Shown here one piece after another: positions 8,507 through 16,141 of a DNA stretch of 64,000 nt. Source of the stretch: JAWLHU01 sp049325315 (lineage in GTDB: Bacteria > Bacillota > Sulfobacillia > Symbiobacteriales > Symbiobacteriaceae). The stretch covers positions 221,999 to 285,998 of the forward strand of contig JBMONB010000083.1 of the NCBI GenBank assembly GCA_049325315.1, written 5' to 3'. The position numbers and the translations under genes were made by a program. The notes under the pieces were generated by a model, which saw only the letters and a program-made list of their open reading frames with translations, made no database searches and was not told the DNA's origin. Each line of letters opens with the position of its first letter. Positions within the stretch are counted from its first letter, which is position 1.

Positions 8507-9357
8507 TAGTGCCAGAAGGCGGTCAGGTGGTCAGCGGCGGTCCGGCCCTGCCGCAGGCCCGCCTCCAGCGATGCGGTCCGGCGGGTGGCGTCCATCATGC
8601 TGGGCCCGAAGACCTCCAGCGCTTCCCGGTCTGGCAGGACCGGCTCCACCTGGGCCCCGGCGGCCCGGAGCCGCTCCATCTCGGCGATCAGCTGCCGGTG
8701 GCCCAGCGGATGTCCCACCGAGGCCATGGGGGCGATCACCAGCACCTTCTCATAGCCGGCGGCCAGGTCGGCGTTGGTGCCGGAGCGAACCCCGCCGTCG
8801 ATGTACCGGTGGCCGTTGATCGTGACCGGCGGGAAGAGGCCGGGCACGGTGCAGCTGGAGGCGACAGCCTTCGGCAGCTCCACGTTTGAGCCGCTCTCCC
8901 AGACCGTGAGCTCTCCGCTCACCGCATCGACCGCCGTGATTTTCAGCGGTTTGGCAGGCCAGGGGACGCCCCCCAGGGTCTTGGTGAAGACCCCGAGCCA
9001 CCGCTCCTCGTCCATGGTGCGGGCGACAAGGGCGATGGCGCCAAGCTCCCGGCGCAGCTCCGGGGTTACGGTCTGCGCCGTGAACCACTTCTCCAGCACC
9101 GCCGTCACCGTGGCCGGGTCGGTGTGCTGGTCGAGGCCTGAGGGCTTGTCTCCCTCGGCCTGTTGGGCGGCCAGCATCAGCTTGGGGTCGAGGCTGAAGG
9201 CCAGCTGTGTCCCGACCACCGAGCCGGCCGAGGTGCCCACGAACAGATCCGCATCGCTGAGCTGAATTCCGCCCTCTGCCATCGCCGCGGCCAGCCCCGT
9301 CATCCACGCGATCCCCAGCGTTCCCCCGCCCCCCAGGACCACCGCTCGCCTTGCCAT
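8506..9357 (-). CDS. Patatin-like phospholipase (RssA/YchK type)
   Basis: A 283-residue serine acyl-hydrolase. The oxyanion-hole glycine run (LGGGGTLG, residues 8-15), the nucleophile motif GTSAG with Ser43, and the catalytic Asp in YIDGG complete the patatin Ser-Asp dyad, so it is predicted to cleave acyl esters of lipids in the cytoplasm or at the membrane face. Length fits bacterial one-domain patatins. ATG 9357 has AGGAGG at nine bases; GTG 9360 is an equally possible start three bases earlier. The gene is downstream of, and separated by a terminator from, the gene starting at 9996. Confidence 0.85.
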   Translation of the reverse strand: MARRAVVLGGGGTLGIAWMTGLAAAMAEGGIQLSDADLFVGTSAGSVVGTQLAFSLDPKLMLAAQQAEGDKPSGLDQHTDPATVTAVLEKWFTAQTVTPELRRELGAIALVARTMDEERWLGVFTKTLGGVPWPAKPLKITAVDAVSGELTVWESGSNVELPKAVASSCTVPGLFPPVTINGHRYIDGGVRSGTNADLAAGYEKVLVIAPMASVGHPLGHRQLIAEMERLRAAGAQVEPVLPDREALEVFGPSMMDATRRTASLEAGLRQGRTAADHLTAFWH

Positions 9358-9446
9358 CACCCGCAGCCTCCTCTTGCACTGGGAATGAATTGGATCAGGT
9401 GGTATCAGAATAGCACGACAACCGGGGCCTGCTCAAGCAGGACAGA

Positions 9447-9478
9447 GGAGCCACCGACCCCAAAAGGCCGGTGGCTCC
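9447..9478 (-). terminator. Terminator between the two minus-strand genes
   Basis: GGAGCCACCG (9447-9456) pairs exactly with CGGTGGCTCC (9469-9478). Read on the minus strand it is followed by TCTGTCCTGC, and it lies just after the stop of the gene at 9484-9996. Confidence 0.65.
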
Positions 9479-9483
9479 CTCCT

Positions 9484-9996
9484 TCACTCCGCGATGGTGA
9501 ACCGCCAGGCGCAGTAGTACTCCGGCGGATGCGGGTCCGGCGGGCAGGAGATCACCTCGGTCTTGATCCGGGGATCGATGGTCCGGGCGAAGCCGGCGTA
9601 CTCCACCAGCCCCACCGACTTGCAGGGGAAGGGGGGCAGCCCCTTGCGCTCCCGGGCCTCCTGCACCCGGCACCGCTTCATGCGAAAGATCAGGGTCCGG
9701 TCGTCGGGCCGCTCGGTCTCCTGCTCGTTGACCAGGGCGTAGAGCCGGAACCGGAGCGCCTGGGCGAGGCCGTCCAGTTCGGCCTGAGCCGGGAGGTTGA
9801 GAATCCGGCGGATGCGGTCGCCCTCGATCACGGTGAAGCGCTCCCAGGCCTGGGCGTCCAGCCGGATCGCCTCCTCCATGCCGTGGGCAGCCTCCACCGC
9901 CTGAAACCAGAGCCCGTCGTGGGCCAGCCACCGCTTGGCGAAGTCGGTGAGCAGGTCGAGCAGCTCCTCCCGGGTCAGGTCCTGTATCTCCCGCAT
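9484..9996 (-). CDS. DUF6125-like conserved protein
   Basis: A 170-residue protein whose C-terminal half has FRMKRCRVQEARERKG, FPCKSVGLVEY, IDPRIKTEVISCPPD and EYYCAWRF. I recognise this pattern, with four spaced cysteines, as that of DUF6125-type proteins found in anaerobic Firmicutes and Deltaproteobacteria. The cysteines could bind a metal or cluster, but no function is established to my knowledge. The N-terminal half is helical (TREELLDLLTDFAKRWLAHDGLWF). ATG 9996 has GGGAGG at seven bases; the longer frame to 10071 has no such site. It stands alone between the decayed germination locus and a terminator. Confidence 0.65.
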   Translation of the reverse strand: MREIQDLTREELLDLLTDFAKRWLAHDGLWFQAVEAAHGMEEAIRLDAQAWERFTVIEGDRIRRILNLPAQAELDGLAQALRFRLYALVNEQETERPDDRTLIFRMKRCRVQEARERKGLPPFPCKSVGLVEYAGFARTIDPRIKTEVISCPPDPHPPEYYCAWRFTIAE

Positions 9997-10117
9997 GGTG
10001 GCGCCTCCCTCGCTATATGATACCCTGCCAGGTATAGTTCGATTGTAGCAGGCAGGGGGAGGGGTGGACACCCACAGGAAGAGCCATTTGTGGGGTAGAC
10101 CCTGGGGGGCAGGGGCG

Positions 10118-10240
10118 TTACCGCATCAGACCTGTGTGGGTCAGATTCACCTCTACGGTCACGGTCACAGACAGGTCGGGGTACCGGTCATTCCAGTCCG
10201 ACTGAACCTGGCGCCAAAGCGCTGGATTAGCCCGGCGTAG
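10118..10240 (-). pseudogene. gerC: gerC remnant: C-terminal tail of a Ger(x)C germination lipoprotein
   Basis: Minus-strand translation ending at the TAA at 10120-10118 reads NPALWRQVQSDWNDRYPDLS and then a VTVTVEVNLTHTGLMR end. This matches the closing segment of Ger(x)C lipoproteins (a helix with LW and W, then a beta strand and a terminal GL). Everything before it, including signal peptide and lipobox, is missing: the frame runs directly into the truncated gerA sequence near 10235. It is therefore a deletion remnant, not an expressed gene. Confidence 0.6.
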
Positions 10241-11151
10241 GGGCCGGCGCCTTGGCTTCCCCTGCCAGGCGCAAGGTCAGTGTAGTCGGGAGTGCGTCGT
10301 GGTTGAAGCTGAGCACAGCCACGTAGAAGCCGGTGAGGCCCAATGAAATGGTCGTAGCAAGGTAACGGACCCATCGGATGAAGGTGGTCAGGGGCCATCC
10401 CTGGTAGTAGTCCTCACTCACCTGCAATAGGGGGTAAGGGTGATGGGAGCGCTCAGGACAAACGGAGTTCCGTCCGTCACAATGGCAATGCGTCCCTCCA
10501 GCAGGTTGCCGCAGGTTATGTCGACCCGTTCGGTGGCCTGGACGGTGGGAAAGACCGTGTACGGATTATCTCTCAAGAACTCCTCGATATAGCCGCTTTC
10601 CAGTACACCATCGATGTCGATCCGCTCAAGTCGGGCAACCACTTCCTGTACGGTTGCCTCTTCTGCCACCCCTTGCAGATAGAGCACGGCGACCCGAGTG
10701 TGGGTGCGCTTCCCAAGTGAAACGTACCTGACCCGGAGCGCAGGTGTCTGGATGCGGCTCCGCAGCAGTGCTAAGTTCCGCTCCAGGTTCTCCACAAAGC
10801 CTTCACGCGAGCCCCTTACCACCGGGCTGGACTCGGGTTCGGCGACAGAGCGGCCGATGTCGTTCGTGGGCAGCGAGAGAATCAGCGCTTCGGGTCTGGT
10901 TCGAGGGTGAACGCCACCGAGCCGCGGGCGAGCGGCTCGATCACCTGCCTGTCCAGGGCGTTCTCGTCGACGTTCCCCTGCAGGTAAACGACAGCCGCTG
11001 CCTGCTCGGCGCTAAGCCCGAGGCGAAACCGCCGGATGACCAGATCTTCGGTGTGATGGTAAAGCCGCTGGAGCGCCTGCAGATTCTCTTCGAGGCGGGG
11101 GCCAAGAGGTTGTCCTGATTCCTGCCGGCCTTGGCCCGGAAGTTTAGCCAT
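10227..11151 (-). pseudogene. gerA: gerA remnant: spore germinant-receptor A subunit, frameshifted and C-truncated
   Basis: The reading starts well (ATG 11151, AGGAGG eight bases before) and gives a GerA N-terminus (LEENLQALQRLYHHTEDLVI). It stops at TGA near 10882; the homology continues in a second frame (VVRGSREGFVENLERNLALL, then IDIDGVLESGYIEEFLRDNP) and, after a change in a C-run near 10435, in a third frame (VSEDYYQGW, IRWVRYLATTISLGLTGFYV). It ends at LAGE, where intact GerA proteins go on for about 180 residues with more membrane segments. So there are at least two frameshifts plus loss of the C-terminal membrane domain. The intact protein would form the inner-membrane nutrient receptor of the spore. 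Confidence 0.75.
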
Positions 11152-11296
11152 GGGCCTTGCCTCCTGCAGGGCGATATTCGTGGAGACCCCGCAGCATGGC
11201 GACTTCCAGTAACTGCGTGATATCGGCAAAAACGTATCTGGACCAGATCAGAATCACCCCTGCCAGCAGTCCGATCACCAGCTTGCGCCGCTTCAA
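11144..11296 (-). CDS. Small membrane protein between gerB and gerA remnants
   Basis: Minus-strand frame from TTG 11296 to TAA 11144 encodes 50 residues starting LKRRKLVIGLLAGVILIWSR, a positively charged start followed by one membrane segment (about residues 5-18) and a short helix. It begins 8 bases after the gerB stop and overlaps the gerA start by 8 bases, the placing expected of a small extra subunit gene in a germinant-receptor operon. The start codon is weak and no clear ribosome binding site is seen. Unlike its neighbours the frame is intact. Small membrane proteins accompany some ger operons, but I cannot assign a family. Confidence 0.35.
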   Translation of the reverse strand: MKRRKLVIGLLAGVILIWSRYVFADITQLLEVAMLRGLHEYRPAGGKAHG

Positions 11297-11304
11297 CCCG
11301 AGGC

Positions 11305-12046
11305 TTACTCGAATGGAGCGTGCGGCTCCCCAGACAGCAGACTAATTTTGACGTACATAGAGCCCAACCAGAGCGCCACCAGGATCCATTCCACACGGGT
11401 CAGGAACTCAGCCTCCCTGACCATGCGGAAGGCGGTGAGGGTGGGAAGGATCTCCCGGTCAATCAGGTGCGGTCCCATCATGGCAATGAGCATGGCCGCC
11501 CCGAAACTGACCATCGCGGCGTTAATCACGGTGGCTACCCACATGGATTTCAGAGCCGTCTGCGGCTCCCGCAGGCAGGGCATGGCCGGCATGACCGTCC
11601 AGGCGATCAGCGAGCCGTCCCAGTACCTCCATCCCGCCAAGCACGCCGCTCAGCACCAGGAGAATCATGAGGAGGCTGATGGCGAGTGCAGGGGTATCCG
11701 GCAGCATGGTCAGGAGAAATACCTCGGTGAAGACGTGCAGTGCAATCGCGCCCAGGTGGAGAAAGAGAAGGGCGTAGATCAGGTTGACTGCGCGTCCGAC
11801 CCACGGCCCCAGCACCTTCATATTGACGGTGAAGAGCGTCCTACCGGGGAAGCGCGCTAGCAAGTGATAGGGGACGAGCGCAATGAGAAACGCCGTGCCT
11901 GCCGCCAGCCACGCGGAGATCCAGGCGTCTCGCGTGGCTGGGGCGCCCGTCAGAATGGGCGCGTAGGTCGTAAGCATGGAGAGTTTGACCGCAACAATCA
12001 TGGCGGCCAGTTCTCTCCAGCTGAAGTAGCGCGCCCCTGTCTGCAC
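11305..12046 (-). pseudogene. gerB: gerB remnant: germinant-receptor permease subunit, frameshifted with internal deletion
   Basis: GTG 12046 with GGGGGAGGG upstream opens a GerAB/ArcD/ProY-family permease: YFSWRELAAMIVAVKLSMLT, then a segment with RDAWISAWLAAG and FPGRTLFTVN, all typical of the first four membrane segments. Near 11630 the homology leaves this frame and continues in another (IAWTVMPAMPCLREPQTALKS, then FLTRVEWILVALWLGSMYVK, the conserved C-terminal segments) to a stop at 11305. Joined, the pieces are about 240 residues against about 360 in intact GerB, so a middle part is also lost. It would have been the ligand-binding membrane subunit. Confidence 0.75.
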
Positions 12047-12444
12047 GTGATGCCCTCCCCCGTTGTTTTACTTTGTCAGTTTTCCCTGGTTGATGGCGAA
12101 TAGTGTAGAGCCTTTGAGCAACGGGTGAGGGGGCTTCCGCTCATGTTCGCTCCGGCCTCGGCTACAAGGGGACCGGCCTCGTCTACAAGGGGACCGGCCT
12201 CGGCTAGAAGGGGACCGGCCTCGGCCACAAGGGGACCGGCCTCGGCTACAAGGGGCCGGCCTCGGCTACAAGGGAACCGGCCTCGGCTACAAGGGAACCG
12301 GCCTCGGCTACAAGGGGATCGGTCTGGGCTACAAGGGGACCGGTCTGGGCTACAAGGGTTGAAGGATGAGTTCGCACAAAGAAGAATAGGTTAGCTGCCG
12401 ATGGCGTGCAGACTCCCAAATCGCAAGCGAGGGGAATGACGGCG
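12047..12444. other. Intergenic region with minisatellite, no intact gene
   Basis: Between the start of the gerB remnant and the DinB gene. It contains the 21-bp tandem array at 12153-12358. The short open frames across it on both strands are just the repeat read as seven-residue units (e.g. GPASATR) and have no credible ribosome binding site. The stretch 12060-12120 is AT-richer and probably held the promoter of the ger operon. Confidence 0.6.
12153..12358. repeat. Tandem 21-bp minisatellite, ten units
   Basis: Ten head-to-tail units with consensus CGGCCTCGGCTACAAGGGGA plus C. Unit starts are 12153, 12174, 12195, 12216, 12237, 12257, 12278, 12299, 12320 and 12341. Unit 5 is one base short, units 6-7 carry GGGAAC, and units 8-10 drift to GGGGAT and CGGTCTGGG. 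The drift runs in one direction along the array, as in slippage-grown repeats. The last unit is cut after 18 bases. Confidence 0.92.
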
Positions 12445-12981
12445 ATGCGACATGACGGGTTCAACCTGGAGGATGCGGTGGCGATTCTGGAGCGAACGCC
12501 CGCGAGCCTGAGCGCCTTGCTCACGGGCTTGCCCGAGCGCTGGGTGAGGGCGACGGAAGGGGAGTCCACCTGGTCACCGTACGACGTGATCGGTCATCTG
12601 ATCCACGGGGAGAAGGACGACTGGATCCCGCGGGCCCGGCACATCCTGGCCGGTGAGACACGGCCGTTCAAGCCCTTTGACCGAACCGCCCACTTCACGG
12701 AGAGCCAGGGCAAGAGCCTGGGCGAACTGCTGGCGACGTTTGCCGAACTGCGGCGAGAGAGCCTCGCTGCCCTGGCGGCCATGAATCTGACCCCTGCTGA
12801 TCTGTCCCGCACGGGGCAGCACCCCGCATTCGGGGAGGTGACGCTGGGACAGCTGCTGGCCACCTGGGTGGTGCACGACATGACCCACGTGGCACAGATC
12901 GTCCGCACGATGGCCAAGGTGTACGGCGATGCGGTCGGTCCGTGGCGCGAGTACCTGTCGATCCTGCATGATCGGGCGTGA
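12445..12981 (+). CDS. DinB family protein
   Basis: A 178-residue DinB/YfiT-type four-helix-bundle protein. The metal-binding histidine triad of the family is visible: one His in DVIGHLIHGE (near residue 50) and two in the C-terminal HDMTHVAQI motif. Members bind zinc or nickel and include thiol-dependent transferases; many have no known substrate. ATG 12445 lies ten bases after GAGGGG; ATG 12436 is too close to it. The gene ends just before a strong shared terminator. Two further DinB genes occur at 50.4 and 51.1 kb and are only distantly similar. Confidence 0.8.
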   Translation: MRHDGFNLEDAVAILERTPASLSALLTGLPERWVRATEGESTWSPYDVIGHLIHGEKDDWIPRARHILAGETRPFKPFDRTAHFTESQGKSLGELLATFAELRRESLAALAAMNLTPADLSRTGQHPAFGEVTLGQLLATWVVHDMTHVAQIVRTMAKVYGDAVGPWREYLSILHDRA

Positions 12982-12983
12982 GA

Positions 12984-13027
12984 GCAAAGGCCCCCGGCAC
13001 CGCCATCCGTGGCGGGCCGGGGGCCCT
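12984..13027. terminator. Bidirectional terminator between convergent genes
   Basis: AAAGGCCCCCGGC pairs with GCCGGGGGCCCTTT across an inner CCGCCA/TGGCGG-type stem. A-run on the left and T-run on the right allow use in both directions. Confidence 0.75.
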
Positions 13028-13032
13028 TTACG

Positions 13033-13593
13033 CTAGCCCTGCTGCTCCTCTTCCGCCGATTCGCTCATCGGCACAAAGCTCCGGTTGTCCCAACTCAGCT
13101 TCACGCAGTGCCCCAGCTCTGCATGCTTGACGTGCTCGACCTGGAGCACCAGCCGCAGGCCCTGGGCAATCTCGACCTCCTTGGCCTGCAGGATCGCCTG
13201 GAAGTTGGCCCTGACCACCCGGCCCTGCTCGCTCCAGTCCAGCGCCATGTACGACGGGCTCTGCTTTGCCCGGGGCACCCCGTAGATCACCGTGGGCTCC
13301 GCCTCGTCGAAGTGAATCTCCAGCGCCCCGGGGGTGGGGGAGGTCATGCGGCGCGCCTTGACCGCTTCACGGATCGCCTCGATGGCCTTGGTCGATCCCT
13401 TCCCGACGTACCCCCGATGCGGAATGCTGAACTGCGGCCCCACCATGTTCCGGGTCACCTTCGGAGCGACCGACAGGTCAAAGAAGGTCGACCTGCCCGC
13501 CACCTCTTTGGCCGCCAGCTGCCCGGCGGCCACCAGCTCCTGAACGTTGGGAGCCCCTTCCACGCCCTTGCCCTTCGGTCCGGTTCCGGCCAT
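13033..13593 (-). CDS. Unrecognised soluble protein
   Basis: A 186-residue protein I do not recognise. The N-terminal 45 residues are rich in Gly, Ala and Lys (MAGTGPKGKGVEGAPN). The middle has a helix with KAIEAIREAVKARR, and the C-terminal half alternates hydrophobic strands (TVIYGVPRA, LRLVLQVEHV, HCVKLSW), suggesting a beta sandwich. It ends with an acidic, glutamine-rich tail (MSESAEEEQQG). ATG 13593 follows GGGGAGG at seven bases. It has its own promoter with an inverted repeat over the -10 box (13619-13665). In style (single gene, low-complexity end, beta-rich core) it resembles the unknown gene at 33.1 kb, but I see no clear sequence similarity. Confidence 0.65.
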   Translation of the reverse strand: MAGTGPKGKGVEGAPNVQELVAAGQLAAKEVAGRSTFFDLSVAPKVTRNMVGPQFSIPHRGYVGKGSTKAIEAIREAVKARRMTSPTPGALEIHFDEAEPTVIYGVPRAKQSPSYMALDWSEQGRVVRANFQAILQAKEVEIAQGLRLVLQVEHVKHAELGHCVKLSWDNRSFVPMSESAEEEQQG

Positions 13594-13618
13594 CATCCAT
13601 CCTCCCCATATGCAACCC

Positions 13619-13665
13619 TTCATGGATCTATTCAGAATATACCATGAAGAAGTATGAAATGGCAA
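13619..13665 (-). promoter_or_regulatory. Promoter with overlapping inverted repeat for the 13033-13593 gene
   Basis: On the minus strand TTGCCA (13665-13660) is followed after 18 bases by TATATT (13641-13636). TTCATGG (13619-13625) and CCATGAA (13642-13648) form a perfect inverted repeat that brackets the -10 box, a plausible repressor site. Confidence 0.45.
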
Positions 13666-13692
13666 TAGCTGGACTTAATTCTTTTTACAGGA

Positions 13693-13857
13693 TTAGATGG
13701 GCTGCTTCTCCCTGGCCCCGGTGGCGCCGCCGAAGAGCGGGCGCAGGCGGATGGGCAGAGCGGCGCCCGAATGCCCTTCCTGGTCGAGAAGGGCAGAGAG
13801 CGCGTCCATCACTTCACGGGGCAGCGCCGGCATCACCATCACCGAAACCAGGGCCAT
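13693..13857 (-). CDS. Possible small protein, 54 residues
   Basis: Minus-strand frame from ATG 13857 (GGAGG seven bases upstream) to TAA 13693. The product starts MALVSVMVMPALPREVMDAL and has a hydrophobic N-terminus and a basic C-terminal half. It ends about 30 bases before the promoter of the 13593 gene. The good ribosome binding site supports it; lack of a family and short length argue for caution. No competing frame in the region has a comparable start. Confidence 0.35.
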   Translation of the reverse strand: MALVSVMVMPALPREVMDALSALLDQEGHSGAALPIRLRPLFGGATGAREKQPI

Positions 13858-14059
13858 GACCATTCCTCCAATCTGCGCGCAGTCACTCTACCTGCTCCGG
13901 CGTCTATCGTTCTCTCCTCCGGCCCGGAGCCATTTCGCTCCACTGGACGCAGCGGGCAGCCCGCTTGTTTCAGAAGAGTGTGGACGGAATATTTCTGGCT
14001 CCTCTGGGTGATCCTACCCCAGCGGGGATGGACCCCATTTCACGCGAAGGAGGACGCAC

Positions 14060-14557
14060 ATGCCGAAGGGCGCGACCAAAACCAAGACCCTGAAGGTGGG
14101 GGACAAGGCGCCGGACTTCACCCTGAAGTCCCACCTTGACAAGGAGATTACGCTCTCCGACCTGAAGGGCAAGAACGTATTTATTGCCTTCTATCCGCTT
14201 GACTGGACCCCCGTCTGAGGCGCGCAGATGCCCTCGTACGAGGACGACCTGTCCCGTTTCGAGGAGTACAATACCCAGGTGCTGGGTATCAGCGTGGACT
14301 CGATTCCGAGCCACAAGGCTTGGGCCAAGTCGATCGGCGGGATCAGCTACCCGCTGCTCTCCGACTTCTATCCGCACGGGAAGGTGTGCGAGGACTACGG
14401 CGTGCTCCGGACCGACGACGGCTCCCCCGCCTACGGGGCCTCGGAGCGGGCGCTGTTGATCATCGACAAGGAGGGCGTCGTCAAATGGATCGACGTCCAC
14501 CCCATCGGCGAGCAGCCCGACAATGAGGAGCTGTTCGAGATCCTTCGCAAAATGTAA
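14060..14557 (+). CDS. Selenocysteine-containing peroxiredoxin (in-frame UGA at 14216-14218)
   Basis: ATG 14060 (AAGGAGG upstream) opens a thioredoxin-fold peroxiredoxin: KVGDKAPDFTLKSHLDKEIT, then FIAFYPLDWTPV. At codon 53, exactly where family members have the peroxidatic cysteine (TPVC), there is TGA. The frame continues with GAQMPSYEDDLSRFEEYNTQ and LGISVDS to TAA 14557. Total 165 residues, the usual length of AhpC/BCP-like members. UGA is therefore read as selenocysteine (Sec53), which reduces peroxides in the cytoplasm. A SECIS-like hairpin with a GUAC loop starts 17 bases after the UGA. A simple gene finder would split it and annotate only 14228-14557. The next gene is also a selenoprotein. 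Confidence 0.9.
14219..14250 (+). promoter_or_regulatory. Bacterial SECIS-like hairpin in the peroxiredoxin mRNA
   Basis: Just after the UGA codon, CCTC (14232-14235) and GAGG (14240-14243) close a GTAC loop, with possible lower pairing CAG/CTG. The loop begins with G and lies 17 bases after the UGA, within the distance used by SelB. Assigned by eye; no fold energy was computed. Confidence 0.55.
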
Positions 14558-14624
14558 TCGGACCGGGGCGGGGCGAATGCCCCGCCCAAGGCGCGACCGG
14601 CCGCGCAGAAGAGGAGGTCTGTTC

Positions 14625-15341
14625 ATGCCCGTAGAACTATCACGGCGTTGTGTTCCCTACACCCCGGTCACCCGGAAGCTGTCGGAGATGACCATTGCCA
14701 TCGTCTCCACCGCCGGGGTCCACCTGCGGGACCAGGAGCCCTTCAACCAGGAGGGCGACGATACCTGGCGCCACCTGCCCGGCGACCTGGATACCGGGAA
14801 CCTGGTCATCACCCACGGCGCCCCGGAGGAGCACTACGATCGGAGCCAGGCGCAGCAAGATATCAACGTGATCTTTCCCCTGGACCGGCTGCGGGAGCTG
14901 CAGGCGGAGGGGTTTATCGGCGGGGTGGCTGAGCGGCACTGGTCGCTGATGGGCTACTCGCTCCGCCTGCGCAAGTACTACGACGAGACCGCCCCGGCGG
15001 TGGGCAAAGAGGTGGAGCGCTCCCCGGTGGATGCGGTTCTGCTGACCGCCGGCTGACCGCTCTGCCACCGCACGGTCGTGGCGGTTCAGCGGGCCATTGA
15101 GATGGCGGGGATTCCGACGATCTTGATCACCACCGACAAGGAGTCGTCGGAGCAGCAGCGGCCCCCGCGGGCGATCAACCCGGAGGGCTTTACCTGGGGT
15201 CACTCCCTGGGCACGGCGGCGAACAAGGAGCTGCAGATGGAGGTGCTGAAGACCGCCCTGCGGCAGCTGGAGGAGCTGCACCTGCCGGGGCAGGTCCGCA
15301 CCCTGTCGTTTGCGGGGTACAATCCCCCAGTCTTGGCGTAA
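14625..15341 (+). CDS. GrdB-like selenoprotein with UxxC motif (in-frame UGA at 15054-15056)
   Basis: ATG 14625 (GAGGAGG upstream) opens a 238-residue protein of the glycine/betaine/sarcosine/D-proline reductase selenoprotein B family, the short form. Codon 144 is TGA inside DAVLLTAG-U-PLCHRTVVAVQ, giving the UxxC redox motif (Sec144, Cys147) at the family's known Sec position. Downstream come RAIEMAGIPTILITTDKE and a C-terminal PGQVRTLSF segment. A very clear SECIS hairpin follows the UGA. Short GrdB-like proteins occur outside true glycine reductase operons; no grdA, grdC or grdD is seen here. It probably works in a redox or reductive cleavage step with the upstream peroxiredoxin or downstream SDR, but this is inference. 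Confidence 0.88.
15057..15094 (+). promoter_or_regulatory. Bacterial SECIS hairpin in the GrdB-like mRNA
   Basis: Directly after the UGA, CCGCT (15057-15061) pairs with AGCGG and CTGCCAC with GTGGCGG, ending in a CAC-GGTC-GTG tip (15071-15080). The GGUC loop is the same as in the E. coli fdhF SECIS and starts 17 bases after the UGA, the same distance as in the upstream peroxiredoxin gene. Confidence 0.75.
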
Positions 15342-15356
15342 GGGAGGGCTTTAGCG

Positions 15357-16082
15357 ATGGGGCTGCTGGCGGACCAGGTCATCGTCGTGACGGGCGCGAG
15401 CGAGGGCATCGGGCGGGAGATGGTGAAGCTGTTCGTCCGGGAGGGCGCCCGAGTGGCAGCGGTGGCCCGGCGGCGGGAGGTGCTGGAGGCGCTGGCGGCC
15501 GAGGTCGATGGCGACCGGGTGCATCCCCTGCCCGCCGACGTGCGCCGTCTGCCGGAGATGGAGGCGGCGGTCCGCCAGACCCTGGAGCGGTGGGGCCGCA
15601 TCGACGCCCTGGTCAACAACGCCGGGGTGGCCAAGTACGTCCACCTGGTAGAGATGAGCGCCGAGGAGTTCCAGTGGCAGCTCGACGTCAACCTGACCGG
15701 CCTCTTCAACGGCTGCAAGGCGGTGCTCCCCCACCTGCTGGAGCGGGCTCGCTCCACCGATGAGCGCCCCGCCGGGCAGATCCTGAACATCGGCTCGATT
15801 CTCGGGACCGTGGGCCGGGCGGGCGGCACCGCCTACTGCGCTACCAAATGGGGGCTGATGGGCTTTACCGAGTCGCTCCGGCTGGAGGTGCAGAAGGAGG
15901 GAATCCGGGTAATGGCGCTCTGCCCGGGCCAGGTGCAGACCGACTTCGCCGGGATCGCCGCCGAGACCAAGGCGAAGGCGCTGCGGGCCGACACGGTGGC
16001 GCTGCAGGCGCTCCAAATGCTGGCCGCCCCGCCCGACGGGCAGCCGGGCACGGTGCTGCTGCGGCCCTTTCATCAGGCGTAG
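15357..16082 (+). CDS. Short-chain dehydrogenase/reductase (SDR)
   Basis: A classical 241-residue SDR. The NAD(P)-binding TGxxxGIG motif is VTGASEGIGRE (residues 12-22), the NNAG motif is present in LVNNAGVAKY, the catalytic Ser lies in LNIGSILG, and Tyr-x3-Lys is YCATKWG. The reaction is reversible oxidation of an unknown alcohol or ketone. It starts 15 bases after the GrdB-like stop with GGGAGGG upstream, so it is the third gene of the selenoprotein operon. A structured intergenic stretch follows it. Confidence 0.85.
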   Translation: MGLLADQVIVVTGASEGIGREMVKLFVREGARVAAVARRREVLEALAAEVDGDRVHPLPADVRRLPEMEAAVRQTLERWGRIDALVNNAGVAKYVHLVEMSAEEFQWQLDVNLTGLFNGCKAVLPHLLERARSTDERPAGQILNIGSILGTVGRAGGTAYCATKWGLMGFTESLRLEVQKEGIRVMALCPGQVQTDFAGIAAETKAKALRADTVALQALQMLAAPPDGQPGTVLLRPFHQA

Positions 16083-16096
16083 GCCCGATGTACGAA

Positions 16097-16141
16097 GATC
16101 CGCCGTTCACTGTGACAGACGTCACCAGAGGCCGGCGGATC
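16097..16141 (+). promoter_or_regulatory. CRP/FNR-type operator nested in an inverted repeat
   Basis: GTGAC (16112-16116) and GTCAC (16121-16125) give TGTGA-N6-TCACC, one base from the CRP-family consensus TGTGA-N6-TCACA. It is framed by a longer perfect repeat, GATCCGCCG (16097-16105) and CGGCGGATC (16133-16141). A -10-like TATGGT lies at 16149-16154, placing the site centre at about -42, the position used by class II activators. The outer stem may also terminate the SDR operon. Confidence 0.5.

Noticed and set aside
12153..12358. CRISPR array
   Set aside because: The units are directly adjacent with no unique spacers, and no cas genes are near. The array at 18116-18180 is rejected for the same reason.
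12125..12394. Repeat protein encoded by the 21-bp array (GPASATR units)
   Set aside because: No ribosome binding site, both strands are equally open because the unit is 21 bp, and the one-base shorter fifth unit breaks the frame pattern.
14228..14557. Peroxiredoxin starting at the ATG after the TGA
   Set aside because: That start would drop the N-terminal third of the fold and the catalytic position. The upstream half is in the same frame with its own ribosome binding site, so the TGA is read through as Sec.
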